DNA from: Antarctobacter sediminis
GTDB taxonomy: Bacteria; Pseudomonadota; Alphaproteobacteria; Rhodobacterales; Rhodobacteraceae
DNA: 64,000 bases
Direction: 5' to 3'
NCBI RefSeq assembly: GCF_019218285.1
Contig: NZ_JAHUZG010000001.1
Coordinates: 1,116,001-1,180,000 of the forward strand
Shown: one piece after another, positions 37,300 through 46,897 of the stretch
Numbering within the stretch: the stretch's first letter is position 1
Layout of the letters: each line of letters opens with the position of its first letter
Program-made: the position numbers and the translations under genes
The notes under the pieces: generated by a model
Seen by the model: the letters and a program-made list of their open reading frames with translations, nothing else
Databases searched by the model: none
Told to the model about the DNA's origin: nothing

Positions 37300-40200
37300 T
37301 CACTGTGACAGCTTGGGAGGGGGCCGGCGGAAGATGTCACGGAACATGCCGGGGGTGAAGGCCGAAAGCGGGTTCACCGTCACGCGCGGATTGTCCGGGG
37401 CGCCGCGCAGGTTGAAATTGAAACCGATCAGCCCCTCACCGCGACGGGAAAAGATCTGACCGACGCCATTGAGCAGGTAGATCGGCGACAGCACGCCCTG
37501 CATGTCCATCCGGCCCCTTTCAAGATCGTAGTAGCCGTCCAGCGAGATCCCCATCGACGGGCCGACCGCGCTGGACCGGCTGACGATCACGCGGGTCGGT
37601 GTCAGGCGAAAGCGGGCTTCGACATCGGTAAAGAAGATCCCCGGGCCGTTGAGCTGATCCAGCAGGCCGACGATGCTGACCGCATCCAGCAGCGCGGCGA
37701 TGGCCGGGGCCTTGCGCAACCGCGTGCCCTGAATTTGCAGGAAACCGTCGTAGCTGCCGGTTTGTCCGCGCACCGGGGCCAGATCCAGCCGGAAGGTGCC
37801 GTTGCTGACCGTCCGCAGCAAGCCCGCGCCGCGCAGCACGTCCCCCGCATCTTCGGCGGTGATCAGGAAAGCCGTTCCCGCCGCCTGCGGCACGGCAAAG
37901 CCCTGCACATCGGCCCGCCCGCCCAGCTTGGCGTCGAACCTCCCGTCCAGCCCGCGATTGGTGTCGAAATCGCCGCGAAACTCCTCCAGCACGATGCTGT
38001 CGGTCAGCCGCAAACTGTCGAGGGACAGCGACAGCGGCGCACCGCCGCCACCCGCCCCGGCGCTGCCGGCGCCGCCCGAACTGGACGTGAAGGGCGCGCT
38101 GCGCATGTCGATCCGTCCGCTGGCGATCTCGACCGCGGGCACCGTATCGGCACCGCGCCCGCGCAGTGTGCCGGCGATGTCCATCCAGTCATCCACGACC
38201 AGCCGCTCCAGCTCCAGCCGGTCAAACCCGCCGCTCCGGGTCAGCAGAACGCGTCCCTCGGCCTGAAGCCCCGCGCCCTCCAGTTCCAGCCGGTCGATGG
38301 TGTGGACCGCGCCAAGGGTGCCGGCAACCTCGAACCGGCCACGGCTGGCGGGGGGCAGATCCCACCCGAGTTGCGGCAGCGACAGGCCAAGCCCGTCAAG
38401 ATCGCTGGTCACGGAAAACCGCGCCGGAGCGCCGCGCGGCATGTCGATGCGCAGGATCCCCTTGCCACTGCCGCGCACGGTGCCCGGTGGCAGGCCGATC
38501 CCCAATGCCGCGATGCTGTCGGGGGTCAGCGTGACCTCGGCATCGACCTCGCCGCCGCTGCCCGTGAAGGGGCGCGCCCAGCGGCCCGTGGCGGGCACCC
38601 CGTCGACCAGAACCGCGCCTTCCAGCGCCACGGACTCGTTGGTGATGCTCAGCGCCAGCCGGTCGGCGGTCAGCGGCTTGCCAGGGATCGCGGTGGGCGC
38701 ATCCACGTCGCGCAATGTTCCTTTGAGATCCAGCGCCACCTTGGCAAAGGTCAGCCCGCGGATCAGCGGCAAGGCGATGCGACCGGTCATCTGCGCCCGC
38801 CCGCTGGCCATGTCGACGGTGCGGTCCGCCTTGTCCATCAGCCGCCATGCGTCGTTGTTGAGATAGGCCAGCGCCTCGGTGATACCGCTTTGCGCCGCAA
38901 GACGGATTTCTCCGACCGCGGGTCGTTGGCCAAGGTCGGGGATCACAAATTCCGTGCCGCTGAGGTCGATGGGACCGCGCCCGCCGTCGGTGGTGCCGCC
39001 GGTCAGCCGCAGGCCCAGCCGCCCGCCGTAAATCGTCAGCCGCCCGGACGCGTCGGTCAGTTCCGGCAGGTTGGGGTTGATCGTGGCCAGCCCCTCCGAA
39101 AAGGCGAAATCGATGTAGGTGCTGGGCCGGGTTGCCCCCGGATCGGCACGCAGGGCAAACTGGATGTCGTGCAGGCGTCCGCTCTTGACGTTGTTTTCCA
39201 CCCAGCGGCGCGGGCCGGGATGCAGATCCGCCGGCCAGAAGCTCATGACCTGTTCAGGCGTGGTTTCAGCAATGCGCGTGTCCAGCGCCAGCCGCCAGCC
39301 GTCGCTTTGTGCCGACAGCGTGCCCTTGGCGCGCAGCGGATAATCGGGATCGGTCAGGCGCAATTCGCCCAGCGTGACCTCGAATGGATCCAGCCGCACC
39401 TTGAAGGCCGCCTCGGCCCCCGACAGGCTGACCGCGCGTTCCAGCAGCGCCCCCTCGGCCAGTGCAAGATTACTGAGCGAAAACTGACCGGTCAGCCCCT
39501 GCGGCCAGCCGGTTTCGATCCCGTTCAGCCGCGCGGTTCCGGCCGCCGTGACCTGCCCCAGAGGCGAGGCAATGCGAATCCGCTGGAACCGCAACAGGCC
39601 CTCGGTCGGCGCATAGGTAAAGGCGGTCTCGGCCGAATCGAAAGGCAGCGCGCGGGTGGCCGCAGTGGGTTGCAGCGCGCCCTTGCCGATCTGCAAGGAG
39701 GCCTCCAGCGGTTGCAGCCGCCCCTCGTCGTCCACCCCCGAACGCAGCGCCCCCGAGATCGGCGCATCGAGATCCTCAAGCCAGGCCAGCGCCGGGCTTT
39801 GCGTGGCGATATCGCGCGAGGCCAGCCCGTGCAGAAGGATGCCGAAATCAATGCTGGGCCGACCGATCGGGCTTTGCGCCTCGACCTCGACGGTGGCGAC
39901 CCCGTCGCCGCCCGCCAGCAGGGCCACGTCACCGGTCAGCCGCAAGTCGCCGTTTTCGCGTGCAAGACGCATCCGGCCGCCATCGGCGGTCCAGCCGCGC
40001 CGGGCGCGCTGATCCTCGTAGCGCAGCGTCAGCGCGTCCGCCTCGAAAACCTTGAGCCCGGCAAGGCGCGGATCGGCCATGATCTCATCGACCGTCGTCA
40101 TGATCTGGCCGAAATAGGGCATCTCGGCCCCTTCGGAAAAGGCATCGCCAAGCGCCAGACCCAGCCGCCCCTCGCGGTCCCGCCGCAGGGTGACGAAAGC

Positions 40201-40602
40201 ACCGGACACCTGCGCCTCGCGCAGTTCCACCTGCCCGTTCAGCAGCGCGGTGGGTGACAGGCCCGCCTCGATGTCCGACAGTTGCGCCACGGTTTCACCG
40301 TTGAGATTGCGGATCTGCACGTCCCAGAGAATGACCCGCGCCAACCCCGAGGATTGCACCAGCAGGCTCATCCGGCCGAAATCGACCCGGATGCCGGGCA
40401 AGGCCTGGGCGATGCGGGCCTCGATACGCTCGCGCACCCAGCCGGGGGCATCGACGGGCCGGTCGACCATGGCATAACCTGCCACCCCCAGCGCCGTCAG
40501 CAGCGCCGCGACAGCCAGCAAAAGCCGCCGCCCGCGCCGCCGGCGGCGTGGCAGGCTGCGCGCCCCCTTGCGCGCTTTGGCGATTTCGCTGTCATTGCTC
40601 AC
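37300..40602 (-). CDS. AsmA/YhdP-like (DUF3971) envelope protein
   Basis: A 1100-residue protein: basic cytoplasmic N-terminus (RRRRRGRR), one membrane helix at about 27-46, then a very long periplasmic beta-rich domain of repeated short strands. The C-terminal FNFNLRGAPDNPRVTVNPLS matches the DUF3971/AsmA C-terminal region. Family members are thought to form lipid-transfer bridges between the membranes. The start is probably GTG at 40602. A Gly/Ala/Ser linker (SSSGGAGSAGAGGGGAPLSL) lies at about residue 840. Confidence 0.85.
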   Translation of the reverse strand: MSNDSEIAKARKGARSLPRRRRRGRRLLLAVAALLTALGVAGYAMVDRPVDAPGWVRERIEARIAQALPGIRVDFGRMSLLVQSSGLARVILWDVQIRNLNGETVAQLSDIEAGLSPTALLNGQVELREAQVSGAFVTLRRDREGRLGLALGDAFSEGAEMPYFGQIMTTVDEIMADPRLAGLKVFEADALTLRYEDQRARRGWTADGGRMRLARENGDLRLTGDVALLAGGDGVATVEVEAQSPIGRPSIDFGILLHGLASRDIATQSPALAWLEDLDAPISGALRSGVDDEGRLQPLEASLQIGKGALQPTAATRALPFDSAETAFTYAPTEGLLRFQRIRIASPLGQVTAAGTARLNGIETGWPQGLTGQFSLSNLALAEGALLERAVSLSGAEAAFKVRLDPFEVTLGELRLTDPDYPLRAKGTLSAQSDGWRLALDTRIAETTPEQVMSFWPADLHPGPRRWVENNVKSGRLHDIQFALRADPGATRPSTYIDFAFSEGLATINPNLPELTDASGRLTIYGGRLGLRLTGGTTDGGRGPIDLSGTEFVIPDLGQRPAVGEIRLAAQSGITEALAYLNNDAWRLMDKADRTVDMASGRAQMTGRIALPLIRGLTFAKVALDLKGTLRDVDAPTAIPGKPLTADRLALSITNESVALEGAVLVDGVPATGRWARPFTGSGGEVDAEVTLTPDSIAALGIGLPPGTVRGSGKGILRIDMPRGAPARFSVTSDLDGLGLSLPQLGWDLPPASRGRFEVAGTLGAVHTIDRLELEGAGLQAEGRVLLTRSGGFDRLELERLVVDDWMDIAGTLRGRGADTVPAVEIASGRIDMRSAPFTSSSGGAGSAGAGGGGAPLSLSLDSLRLTDSIVLEEFRGDFDTNRGLDGRFDAKLGGRADVQGFAVPQAAGTAFLITAEDAGDVLRGAGLLRTVSNGTFRLDLAPVRGQTGSYDGFLQIQGTRLRKAPAIAALLDAVSIVGLLDQLNGPGIFFTDVEARFRLTPTRVIVSRSSAVGPSMGISLDGYYDLERGRMDMQGVLSPIYLLNGVGQIFSRRGEGLIGFNFNLRGAPDNPRVTVNPLSAFTPGMFRDIFRRPPPKLSQ

Positions 40603-40705
40603 TGGAAGCCCGCCGCCAATGTCTTACTCTCCCTAGCCAGCATCCCATGACTGGCCAATGGCCCGCTCTAGCGCAGTTTAGCGTATCAACACAAAGGAGA
40701 CACCC

Positions 40706-41167
40706 ATGACCGACACCACAGCCGCCGCCGCACCGGATTTCACCCTGCCTTCGACCGATGGCGAGGTCACGCTTTCGGCATTGAAGGGTGCGCCGGTGGT
40801 GCTGTTTTTCTATCCCCGCGACGACACATCGGGCTGCACCAAGGAAAACGAAGCCTTCACCGCGCTGAAACCCGAGTTCGAAACCCTTGGCGTGAAACTC
40901 TATGGCGTGTCCAAGGATTCGATGGCCAGTCACGAGAAGTTCATGGCCAAGAAGGCGCTGACGGTGCCGCTGATCTCGGACGAGGGTTCGGACATGTGCG
41001 AGGCATACGGCGTCTGGAAGGAAAAGAAGATGTACGGCAAGACCTTTATGGGCATCGAGCGCAGCACCTTCCTGATCGATGCCGATGGCCGGATCGCGCG
41101 GGAATGGCGCAAGGTGAAGGTGCCGAGCCATGCCGAAGAGGTGCTGGAGGCCGCGCGGGCGCTGTAG
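40706..41167 (+). CDS. bcp: Thioredoxin-dependent peroxiredoxin (Bcp/PrxQ)
   Basis: A 153-residue peroxiredoxin. Peroxidatic cysteine C44 is in FYPRDDTSGCTKE. The resolving cysteine five residues later, seen in E. coli Bcp, is absent (E49 instead); the only other cysteine is C98. A 1-Cys or alternative 2-Cys mechanism follows. ATG 40706 has AAAGGAGA. Divergent from the AsmA-like gene with a 103-base spacer. Confidence 0.92.
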   Translation: MTDTTAAAAPDFTLPSTDGEVTLSALKGAPVVLFFYPRDDTSGCTKENEAFTALKPEFETLGVKLYGVSKDSMASHEKFMAKKALTVPLISDEGSDMCEAYGVWKEKKMYGKTFMGIERSTFLIDADGRIAREWRKVKVPSHAEEVLEAARAL

Positions 41168-41197
41168 ACCCGAGGTCGCGGCGGAGACTTGCGTCAT

Positions 41198-41244
41198 GGG
41201 GGCTCTGCCCCCATACCCCCGGAGGTATTTTCACCAAGAAGAAG
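41198..41244 (+). repeat. Intergenic repeat copy c
   Basis: GGGGGCTCTGCCCCC (41198-41212), CCCCCGGAGGTATTTT (41216-41231), AAGAAGAAG (41236-41244). The most compact copy, between bcp and the DUF455 gene, in the direction of both. Confidence 0.8.
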
Positions 41245-41260
41245 ACAAAGGGGGCGCGGC

Positions 41261-42085
41261 ATGATGAGCCTGTGCGAGATGGCGGTGGATGTTCTGACGA
41301 CCGCGGATGGCCGGCAGAAGACCGCCAAGTCACGGGCCTATGCGGCGCAATGGTTTGCCGCGCAGGAGGCCGGGACGCCGATCCCGCTGGGGGTTGCGCA
41401 GCCCCCCTTGCGGCCCGCGCGGCCCGCGCAGCCGGAGCTGTTGGATCCGCGCGACGTGCCCAAGCGCAAGCCGGGCAGCCCGCAGGGGCGCATCGCCTTG
41501 CTGCATGCGGTGGCGCATATCGAACTGAATGCGGTCGACCTGCACTGGGACATCATCCCGCGTTTTGCCGAGACGCCGATGCCGGTGGGTTTCTACGATG
41601 ACTGGGTCAAGGCGGCGGACGAGGAATCGAAACATTTCAACCTGATCTGCGACTGCCTTGAGGAGCTGGGCAGTTATTACGGTGCCCTGCCCGCCCATGC
41701 CGGCATGTGGCGGGCCGCAGAGGATACGGTCGGGGATTTCATGGGCCGGCTGGCGGTGGTGCCCATGGTGCTGGAGGCACGCGGGCTGGATGTGACCCCG
41801 GGCATGATCGAGATCTTTCGAAAGGCCGGTGCCGACAGCGCGGTAGCCGCCCTGGAGGTGATCTATTCCGAGGAGGTCAGCCATGTGGCCTATGGGTCCA
41901 AGTGGTTCCATTTCCTCTGTGGCCGACATGACACTGATCCGAAACTTGTGTTTCACAAGCTGGTGAGGCGCTACTTCAAGGGGGCGCTGAAACCGCCGTT
42001 CAACGAGGAGAAGCGCGCCGAGGCCGGACTGCCGCCGGACTTCTACTGGCCATTGGCCGAGGAGACCCCGCAGCGAAGCCGTTGA
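41261..42085 (+). CDS. Ferritin-like DUF455 protein
   Basis: A 274-residue helical protein. Likely di-metal ligands are in LLHAVAHIELNAVDLHWDII, ADEESKHFNLICDCLEELG and YSEEVSHVAYGSKWF, the pattern of the DUF455 ferritin-like group. Function not established. ATGATG at 41261 sits 16 bases after repeat copy c. Confidence 0.85.
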   Translation: MMSLCEMAVDVLTTADGRQKTAKSRAYAAQWFAAQEAGTPIPLGVAQPPLRPARPAQPELLDPRDVPKRKPGSPQGRIALLHAVAHIELNAVDLHWDIIPRFAETPMPVGFYDDWVKAADEESKHFNLICDCLEELGSYYGALPAHAGMWRAAEDTVGDFMGRLAVVPMVLEARGLDVTPGMIEIFRKAGADSAVAALEVIYSEEVSHVAYGSKWFHFLCGRHDTDPKLVFHKLVRRYFKGALKPPFNEEKRAEAGLPPDFYWPLAEETPQRSR

Positions 42086-42249
42086 ATCGGCGGATTTTTG
42101 CCATTTCGGCTTTTCCCCGCCGGTGCGACCGAATCGCATCGCCAAAATTCTTGCGGTTCCGTGAATTGCTGGGGTAAGCCCGTGTGCAGGGTGCCGGCAT
42201 GTGGGGACAGCGTGCACCTTGTACAGGGACGGGACGAGGGGACAGTCAG

Positions 42250-43560
42250 GTGAGATCACGTCTGACGATCAGACTTCATGCGCTTGTCGAGCGTTTTTTT
42301 CCCGAGCGGCGGTTGTTTCTGCGCTCGGACAACGACACCCGGTTCATCCGGCTGAGGTCCGAAACGCAGGCGGTGGCCGTGATCGGCATCACCGCGCTTG
42401 TGGGTTGGACCACCGTTGCGACCTCGATCCTGCTGATGGACTCGATCGGTGCAGGCAATTTCCGTGAACAGGCCCGCCGCGACCAGTTGACCTATCAGCA
42501 GCGTCTGAACGCCCTGTCGGCGGAACGTGACGCCCGCGCCGCAGAGGCCGTGGCCGCGCAGGACCGTTTTTCCGCCGCGCTGAAACAGATTTCGGTCATG
42601 CAGACCGAACTGCTGAGTTCGGAGGCGCGCCGCCGCGAACTGGAAACCGGCATCGACGTCATCCAGGGAACGCTGCGCGAAGTGATGAAGGCCCGCGAGG
42701 CCGCCACCGCGCGCCTGACCGAACTGGAATCCCAGCTCAAGGGCGAAGTGGCGCTGGCCCGTGCCAGCGGTGACGACGCCACCGTCAAGCTGCTGAACGA
42801 GGCGCTGACCCGTGTCGCCACCGAGCGTGACCAGGTCATCGCGGATGCACAGGCCGCGCTGATCCGTGCCGCCGAGATGCAGGCCGAGATCGAGATCCTC
42901 GAAGACAAGAACGACCGCATCTTTCGCCAGCTTGAAGAGGCAATGACCGTCTCGGTCATGCCGCTGGACAAGATGTTCGAAAAGGCCGGCATGAACCCCG
43001 ACCGCATCCTTGACGAGGTGCGCAAAGGCTATTCCGGACAGGGCGGTCCGCTGACCCCGCTGAGCTTTTCAACCAAGGGCGAAGGGCCGGAAACGCCGGA
43101 CACCATGCGCGCCAACCGCATCCTGAACCAGATGGACCGGTTGAACCTGTACCGGATCGCCGCGCAGAAGGCGCCGTTTGCTTCGCCGCTGAAGGATGCC
43201 TTCCGCTTTACCTCGGGCTTTGGCTATCGCTGGGGCCGGTTGCATGCGGGCACGGATTTCGCCGCGCCGCATGGCACCCCGATCTATTCCACCGCCGATG
43301 GCGTGGTCATTCACGCCGGCTGGCAATCCGGTTACGGCAAGCTGGTCAAGATCCAGCATGAGTTCGGCATCGAAACCCGCTATGCCCATATGTCCAAAAT
43401 CCGCGTGAAGGTCGGCCAAAGGGTCTCGCGCGGGCAGCGGATCGGTGATATGGGGAACACCGGACGCTCGACCGGGACGCATCTCCACTATGAAGTCCGA
43501 GTCGGCGGCGAACCCGTCAATCCGATGATCTATATCAAGGCTGCGAAAGATGTTTTCTAA
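42250..43560 (+). CDS. M23 (LytM) peptidoglycan endopeptidase
   Basis: A 436-residue inner-membrane-anchored peptidase if GTG 42250 is the start (GAGGGG eight bases upstream); ATG 42199 is an alternative. One membrane helix at about 40-62, a long coiled coil (about 75-240), and a C-terminal M23 domain with zinc ligands in HAGTDFAAPHGTPI and THLHYEVRVGG. It overlaps the bactofilin gene by 11 bases. Such pairs shape the cell wall in other bacteria. Confidence 0.9.
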   Translation: MRSRLTIRLHALVERFFPERRLFLRSDNDTRFIRLRSETQAVAVIGITALVGWTTVATSILLMDSIGAGNFREQARRDQLTYQQRLNALSAERDARAAEAVAAQDRFSAALKQISVMQTELLSSEARRRELETGIDVIQGTLREVMKAREAATARLTELESQLKGEVALARASGDDATVKLLNEALTRVATERDQVIADAQAALIRAAEMQAEIEILEDKNDRIFRQLEEAMTVSVMPLDKMFEKAGMNPDRILDEVRKGYSGQGGPLTPLSFSTKGEGPETPDTMRANRILNQMDRLNLYRIAAQKAPFASPLKDAFRFTSGFGYRWGRLHAGTDFAAPHGTPIYSTADGVVIHAGWQSGYGKLVKIQHEFGIETRYAHMSKIRVKVGQRVSRGQRIGDMGNTGRSTGTHLHYEVRVGGEPVNPMIYIKAAKDVF

Positions 43561-44059
43561 GAGCAAGATCAATGAGCCCGGCCACAAGGCCGACGATACG
43601 TCGAAACCGGCCATGCCCGAGCCTTCGAAACCTGCCGCAGGTGACTACAAGCCCGCAGCCACGCCCAAGGCCAAGCCCCCGGCGTCTGTCCTGTCGGCCG
43701 ATCTGCACGTGACCGGCAACATCAAGACCACCGGCGACATTCAGGTCGAAGGCACGGTCGAAGGTGACATCCGCGCGCATCTTCTGACCATCGGCGAAAG
43801 CGCCACCATAAAGGGCGAAGTGGTCGCCGATGACGTGGTGGTGAATGGCCGGATCGTGGGCCGCGTGCGTGGCCTGAAGGTCCGCCTGACCGCGACCGCC
43901 CGCGTTGAGGGTGACATCATCCACAAGACCATCGCGATCGAATCCGGCGCCCATTTCGAGGGGTCGGTGCAGCGTCAGGACGATCCGCTGAACGGCGGCA
44001 AGCGTCCGGCCCAGCCCGCGCCGCAGGCCCCCGCAGCGGCCCCGGCTGGCAACGGCTGA
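43550..44059 (+). CDS. Bactofilin
   Basis: A 169-residue bactofilin: disordered proline/lysine-rich ends and a central beta-helix (about 48-140) with LHVTGNIKTTGDIQVEGTVE and GDDVVVNGRIVGRVRG-like rungs. It polymerises without nucleotide. Coupled to the M23 peptidase, and followed by a strong terminator. Confidence 0.92.
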   Translation: MFSKSKINEPGHKADDTSKPAMPEPSKPAAGDYKPAATPKAKPPASVLSADLHVTGNIKTTGDIQVEGTVEGDIRAHLLTIGESATIKGEVVADDVVVNGRIVGRVRGLKVRLTATARVEGDIIHKTIAIESGAHFEGSVQRQDDPLNGGKRPAQPAPQAPAAAPAGNG

Positions 44060-44086
44060 TCGCCAAGCGTCCTCGCCCCCCAATAG

Positions 44087-44115
44087 AAAAGGCCCCGCAT
44101 AGTGCGGGGCCTTTT
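44087..44115. terminator. Bidirectional intrinsic terminator after bactofilin
   Basis: A 13-base perfect stem AAAAGGCCCCGCA / TGCGGGGCCTTTT with a TAG loop. It serves bactofilin rightward and the lipoprotein gene leftward (A and T runs on both sides). Confidence 0.92.
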
Positions 44116-44167
44116 GCATTTTGCAGGTCGGGCCATGGCACATCGCGCGCGCCCGGCCCCGGCGACC

Positions 44168-44458
44168 TCAGCCGCCCTTTTTCTGCTGCTGGGTCTGAAC
44201 CTGCTGGGTCTGCTGGCTCTGATACTGCTGTTGGGTCTGTTCTCGGTGACGATACTGGTTCCCCGCGGCCACGTCCGGACTGACCGGTCCGACCACCGTG
44301 CCATCGTCCAGCACGAAATAGCCATCGACGATGCTGCCGCCTACCACGTCACCGTATTTGTCAAAGGTGACGGGCACATAGACAGTGTCCGTTTCGGTTT
44401 GTGCGCAGGCAGCGGCAAGCGACACCAGGGCCACGGCGGCCAGGGCTTGGATACGCAT
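44168..44458 (-). CDS. Small lipoprotein with glutamine-rich tail
   Basis: A 96-residue protein. Signal peptide with lipobox SLAAAC gives a lipid-anchored protein. The middle (GDVVGGSIVDGYFVLDDGTV) is followed by a Gln-rich tail of QQ and TQQ units encoded by CAG-rich DNA. ATG 44458 follows GAGGGAAAG. No family recognised. Confidence 0.75.
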   Translation of the reverse strand: MRIQALAAVALVSLAAACAQTETDTVYVPVTFDKYGDVVGGSIVDGYFVLDDGTVVGPVSPDVAAGNQYRHREQTQQQYQSQQTQQVQTQQQKKGG

Positions 44459-44674
44459 GAGTCTTTCCCTCGTTCTTGGACTCCTTGCAGGAGTTTGCAC
44501 CGCGGCTCACAGGCGCACAAGAAAACAATTCCATGTATGGAATATGTACCTTTGCCCGTAGCCCCCCGGCCAGACCGGCCCCGGGACGGGAAAGGACGAG
44601 ACGGGGATGCACCGGACCGAAATGGCTCGCATTACAGGGCACAGTTTGCTTTTGTCCGGGCAGGAGGTGATGTC

Positions 44675-46045
44675 ATGTTCCGATTTGTCCTGCTTGCATG
44701 GGCAGCACTTGTCTTGCCCGCCGCATCCCATGCCGCGCAACTGGCGCTGGTCGACGATGCCGAATTCGGCTGTCTCATCACTCTGGATGGAGAGATCGCG
44801 GACGGCGATACAGAGCGGCTTCTTGAGTTGATCCGGCGCGCTTCGACCGAGTCGCGTTTCGCCGATACGATCTGGTACACCGACTATCCCGACGCGCCGC
44901 CGGACATCGACTTCAAGACGCCGCTGAACCTTTGCCTGAACAGCCCCGGCGGTTCGCTGGCCGCGGCTGTCTCGCTGACCGAGGCGGTGCATGGCCGGCT
45001 GGGGACGATGATCCGGCCCGGCGCGCGCTGTGAAAGCGCCTGCGCACTTGTCTTTATGGCCGGGGCCTACAACACCGCCAGCGACATCGGCATCATTCCC
45101 AGCCGCCATCTGCACGTGGACGGGCGATTGGGCTTTCACGCGCCCAGCTTGACGGTGCCGCAGGGCAATTACGACGCCGAAACCGTGGCCCGCGCCTATC
45201 AGATCTCCGTTGCGGCGACCTCACTGATCTTTCGCAACCTCGTGAAATTCCGCTTTGCGCCCTCGCTGGCCGCCAAGATGCACGACACCCCGCCCCAAGA
45301 GATGTTCTACATCACCACCGTGCGCGAGGCCGCGCGCTGGGGCATCTCGGTGCTTGGGATCGACGCGCCCAGCCCGCTGTCGGATGCGGCGATCCGCACT
45401 GCCTGTGCCAATCTTTACCTCTCGACCACGGACCGGCTCAGCAGCAACCCCGACGACTGGTACAGCGGTGGTGACACCGGCGTGCCCGTGACCCGGCGCA
45501 ACGACGGCACCTTTTCCTTTGGCGGCTTCGGCATGGAGGCGCTTGGCTTTTGCGAAGGGCGTTTCATAGATCCCGCGGATGAGTTCAGCTTTGCCCGGCA
45601 GGTCTGGGGTCCGGCGCGCGCGGTGCAGGAAACGGTCTGGGCCGGCGGTGCCTTTCCCGAGGCGGAACCGCCGCTGTTCTACGCCTTCATGCAGCATTTC
45701 ATGGCCTATCCGCCCGAAATGCCGCTGGCTGCCCTGCCCCGCAGCGGCCAGACCCGAACCCTGACGCGCCAAGGTACCTGTTTCATCTACAACAGCGACG
45801 ATGTGCTGACCGATCGCGATCCCTGCACCCAAGAGGCGACCGTCGGCCGTGATGCCGCGCTGACAGCGGTGCATATCTGGCCCTCCGGCGCCCGGACCGT
45901 GGTGCAGACCGCCGGGCTTGAAACCACGATCAACGGCAAACCGGCCTTCAACTGGTATTGGCCCGATCCGCGCCCGGACGGGGCCGCGAACGACTGTCCG
46001 CGCAGCGAAGCCTCGCGCAATATCTTCTGTTTTCACCCAGATTAA
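44675..46045 (+). CDS. Secreted ClpP/crotonase-like (COG3904-type) protein
   Basis: A 456-residue exported protein (signal FVLLAWAALVLPAASHA). The domain at about 70-200 has the ClpP-like features NLCLNSPGGSLAAAVSL and RCESACALVFMAGA, with a serine in the expected nucleophile position, then RLGFHAP with a possible catalytic histidine. The C-terminal half is unique with several cysteines. ATG 44675 has CAGGAGG. The 216 bases before it hold only the divergent promoter region. Confidence 0.75.
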   Translation: MFRFVLLAWAALVLPAASHAAQLALVDDAEFGCLITLDGEIADGDTERLLELIRRASTESRFADTIWYTDYPDAPPDIDFKTPLNLCLNSPGGSLAAAVSLTEAVHGRLGTMIRPGARCESACALVFMAGAYNTASDIGIIPSRHLHVDGRLGFHAPSLTVPQGNYDAETVARAYQISVAATSLIFRNLVKFRFAPSLAAKMHDTPPQEMFYITTVREAARWGISVLGIDAPSPLSDAAIRTACANLYLSTTDRLSSNPDDWYSGGDTGVPVTRRNDGTFSFGGFGMEALGFCEGRFIDPADEFSFARQVWGPARAVQETVWAGGAFPEAEPPLFYAFMQHFMAYPPEMPLAALPRSGQTRTLTRQGTCFIYNSDDVLTDRDPCTQEATVGRDAALTAVHIWPSGARTVVQTAGLETTINGKPAFNWYWPDPRPDGAANDCPRSEASRNIFCFHPD

Positions 46046-46058
46046 GGCCCGCCCCGAA

Positions 46059-46886
46059 ATGAACGATGTCCCGGCGCTTGCCGATCGCGTTGCCCGCACG
46101 CGCAGCCGCCTTGATGCCCATGGCCGCATGGCCGTGCCTTTTGACCTGATGGAAACGCACCCGGCACCCGGACTGCTGGACAACCGCGCTGGCGGCCCGC
46201 TGGCATGGCCCGCCAGAACGCCGCTGCCCCTGGATGCCGAAGGGCAACCCATGGTCCAGTTGCTTCAGGTCCGGTTGCAGGATCTGGCGCCTCTGCCGGG
46301 TTTTCCGCGCGACGGCCTGTTACAACTGTTCCTTTCCGCGAACATGGATGCCGCCATTCTGGCTGCCGACGACACAGACACCGACCTGGTGCAACCGCGC
46401 GGCTTTCGGCTGGTCCATCATCCCGATCCCTCGCAGCTGGTCACCACCCCCGCCCCAGCCCCAGAGGTCGACTATCCCATCGTCGATGAGCATTGGTTCA
46501 CCACGGCGCGCAAACTGGCGCTGTTCGATCCGGTCCCGACCCCCGCCCCCCAGTTCAACATCCACAACCGCGATCTCGAAGCCGAGATCGCGCAATGGCC
46601 CGAACTGGTTTCGCGGCAGGTTTCACCGTTCGAGGTCGAAGAGGCGCTTTGGGATCCGATCCGCATGGAGGCACCCGGTTTCATGTTCGGCGGGTTTGCC
46701 GCCCCGCTACAGGTCGACCAGCGCACGGAATGGAAGGGTGCCGCAAATCACCTGCGCTGCATCATCGGGTTTGGCGACCATCATGAATGGATGCTCGAAG
46801 GCCTCAGCATGGCGGTTGTCATGCGCGACGCCGATCTGGCGGCGGCCCGTTGGGACCGCGCCCTGCTGATCATGGACAGCGATTGA
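46059..46886 (+). CDS. DUF1963 (YwqG-like) protein
   Basis: A 275-residue soluble protein. GGPLAWPARTPLPLDAEG near the start, LLQVRLQDLAPLPGFPRDGL, LQLFLSAN and FMFGGFAAPLQVDQ follow the DUF1963/YwqG pattern. Function unknown. It starts 13 bases after the previous gene. Confidence 0.8.
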   Translation: MNDVPALADRVARTRSRLDAHGRMAVPFDLMETHPAPGLLDNRAGGPLAWPARTPLPLDAEGQPMVQLLQVRLQDLAPLPGFPRDGLLQLFLSANMDAAILAADDTDTDLVQPRGFRLVHHPDPSQLVTTPAPAPEVDYPIVDEHWFTTARKLALFDPVPTPAPQFNIHNRDLEAEIAQWPELVSRQVSPFEVEEALWDPIRMEAPGFMFGGFAAPLQVDQRTEWKGAANHLRCIIGFGDHHEWMLEGLSMAVVMRDADLAAARWDRALLIMDSD

Positions 46887-46897
46887 TACGCAGGCGC

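Noticed and set aside
37735-40257. Open frame of 840 codons on the + strand
   Set aside because: Antisense to the AsmA-like gene, no domain or membrane pattern, composition typical of a shadow.
44168-44240. CRISPR-like repeated units
   Set aside because: The repeats are short CAG-type codons inside a lipoprotein gene, without constant repeats and unique spacers.
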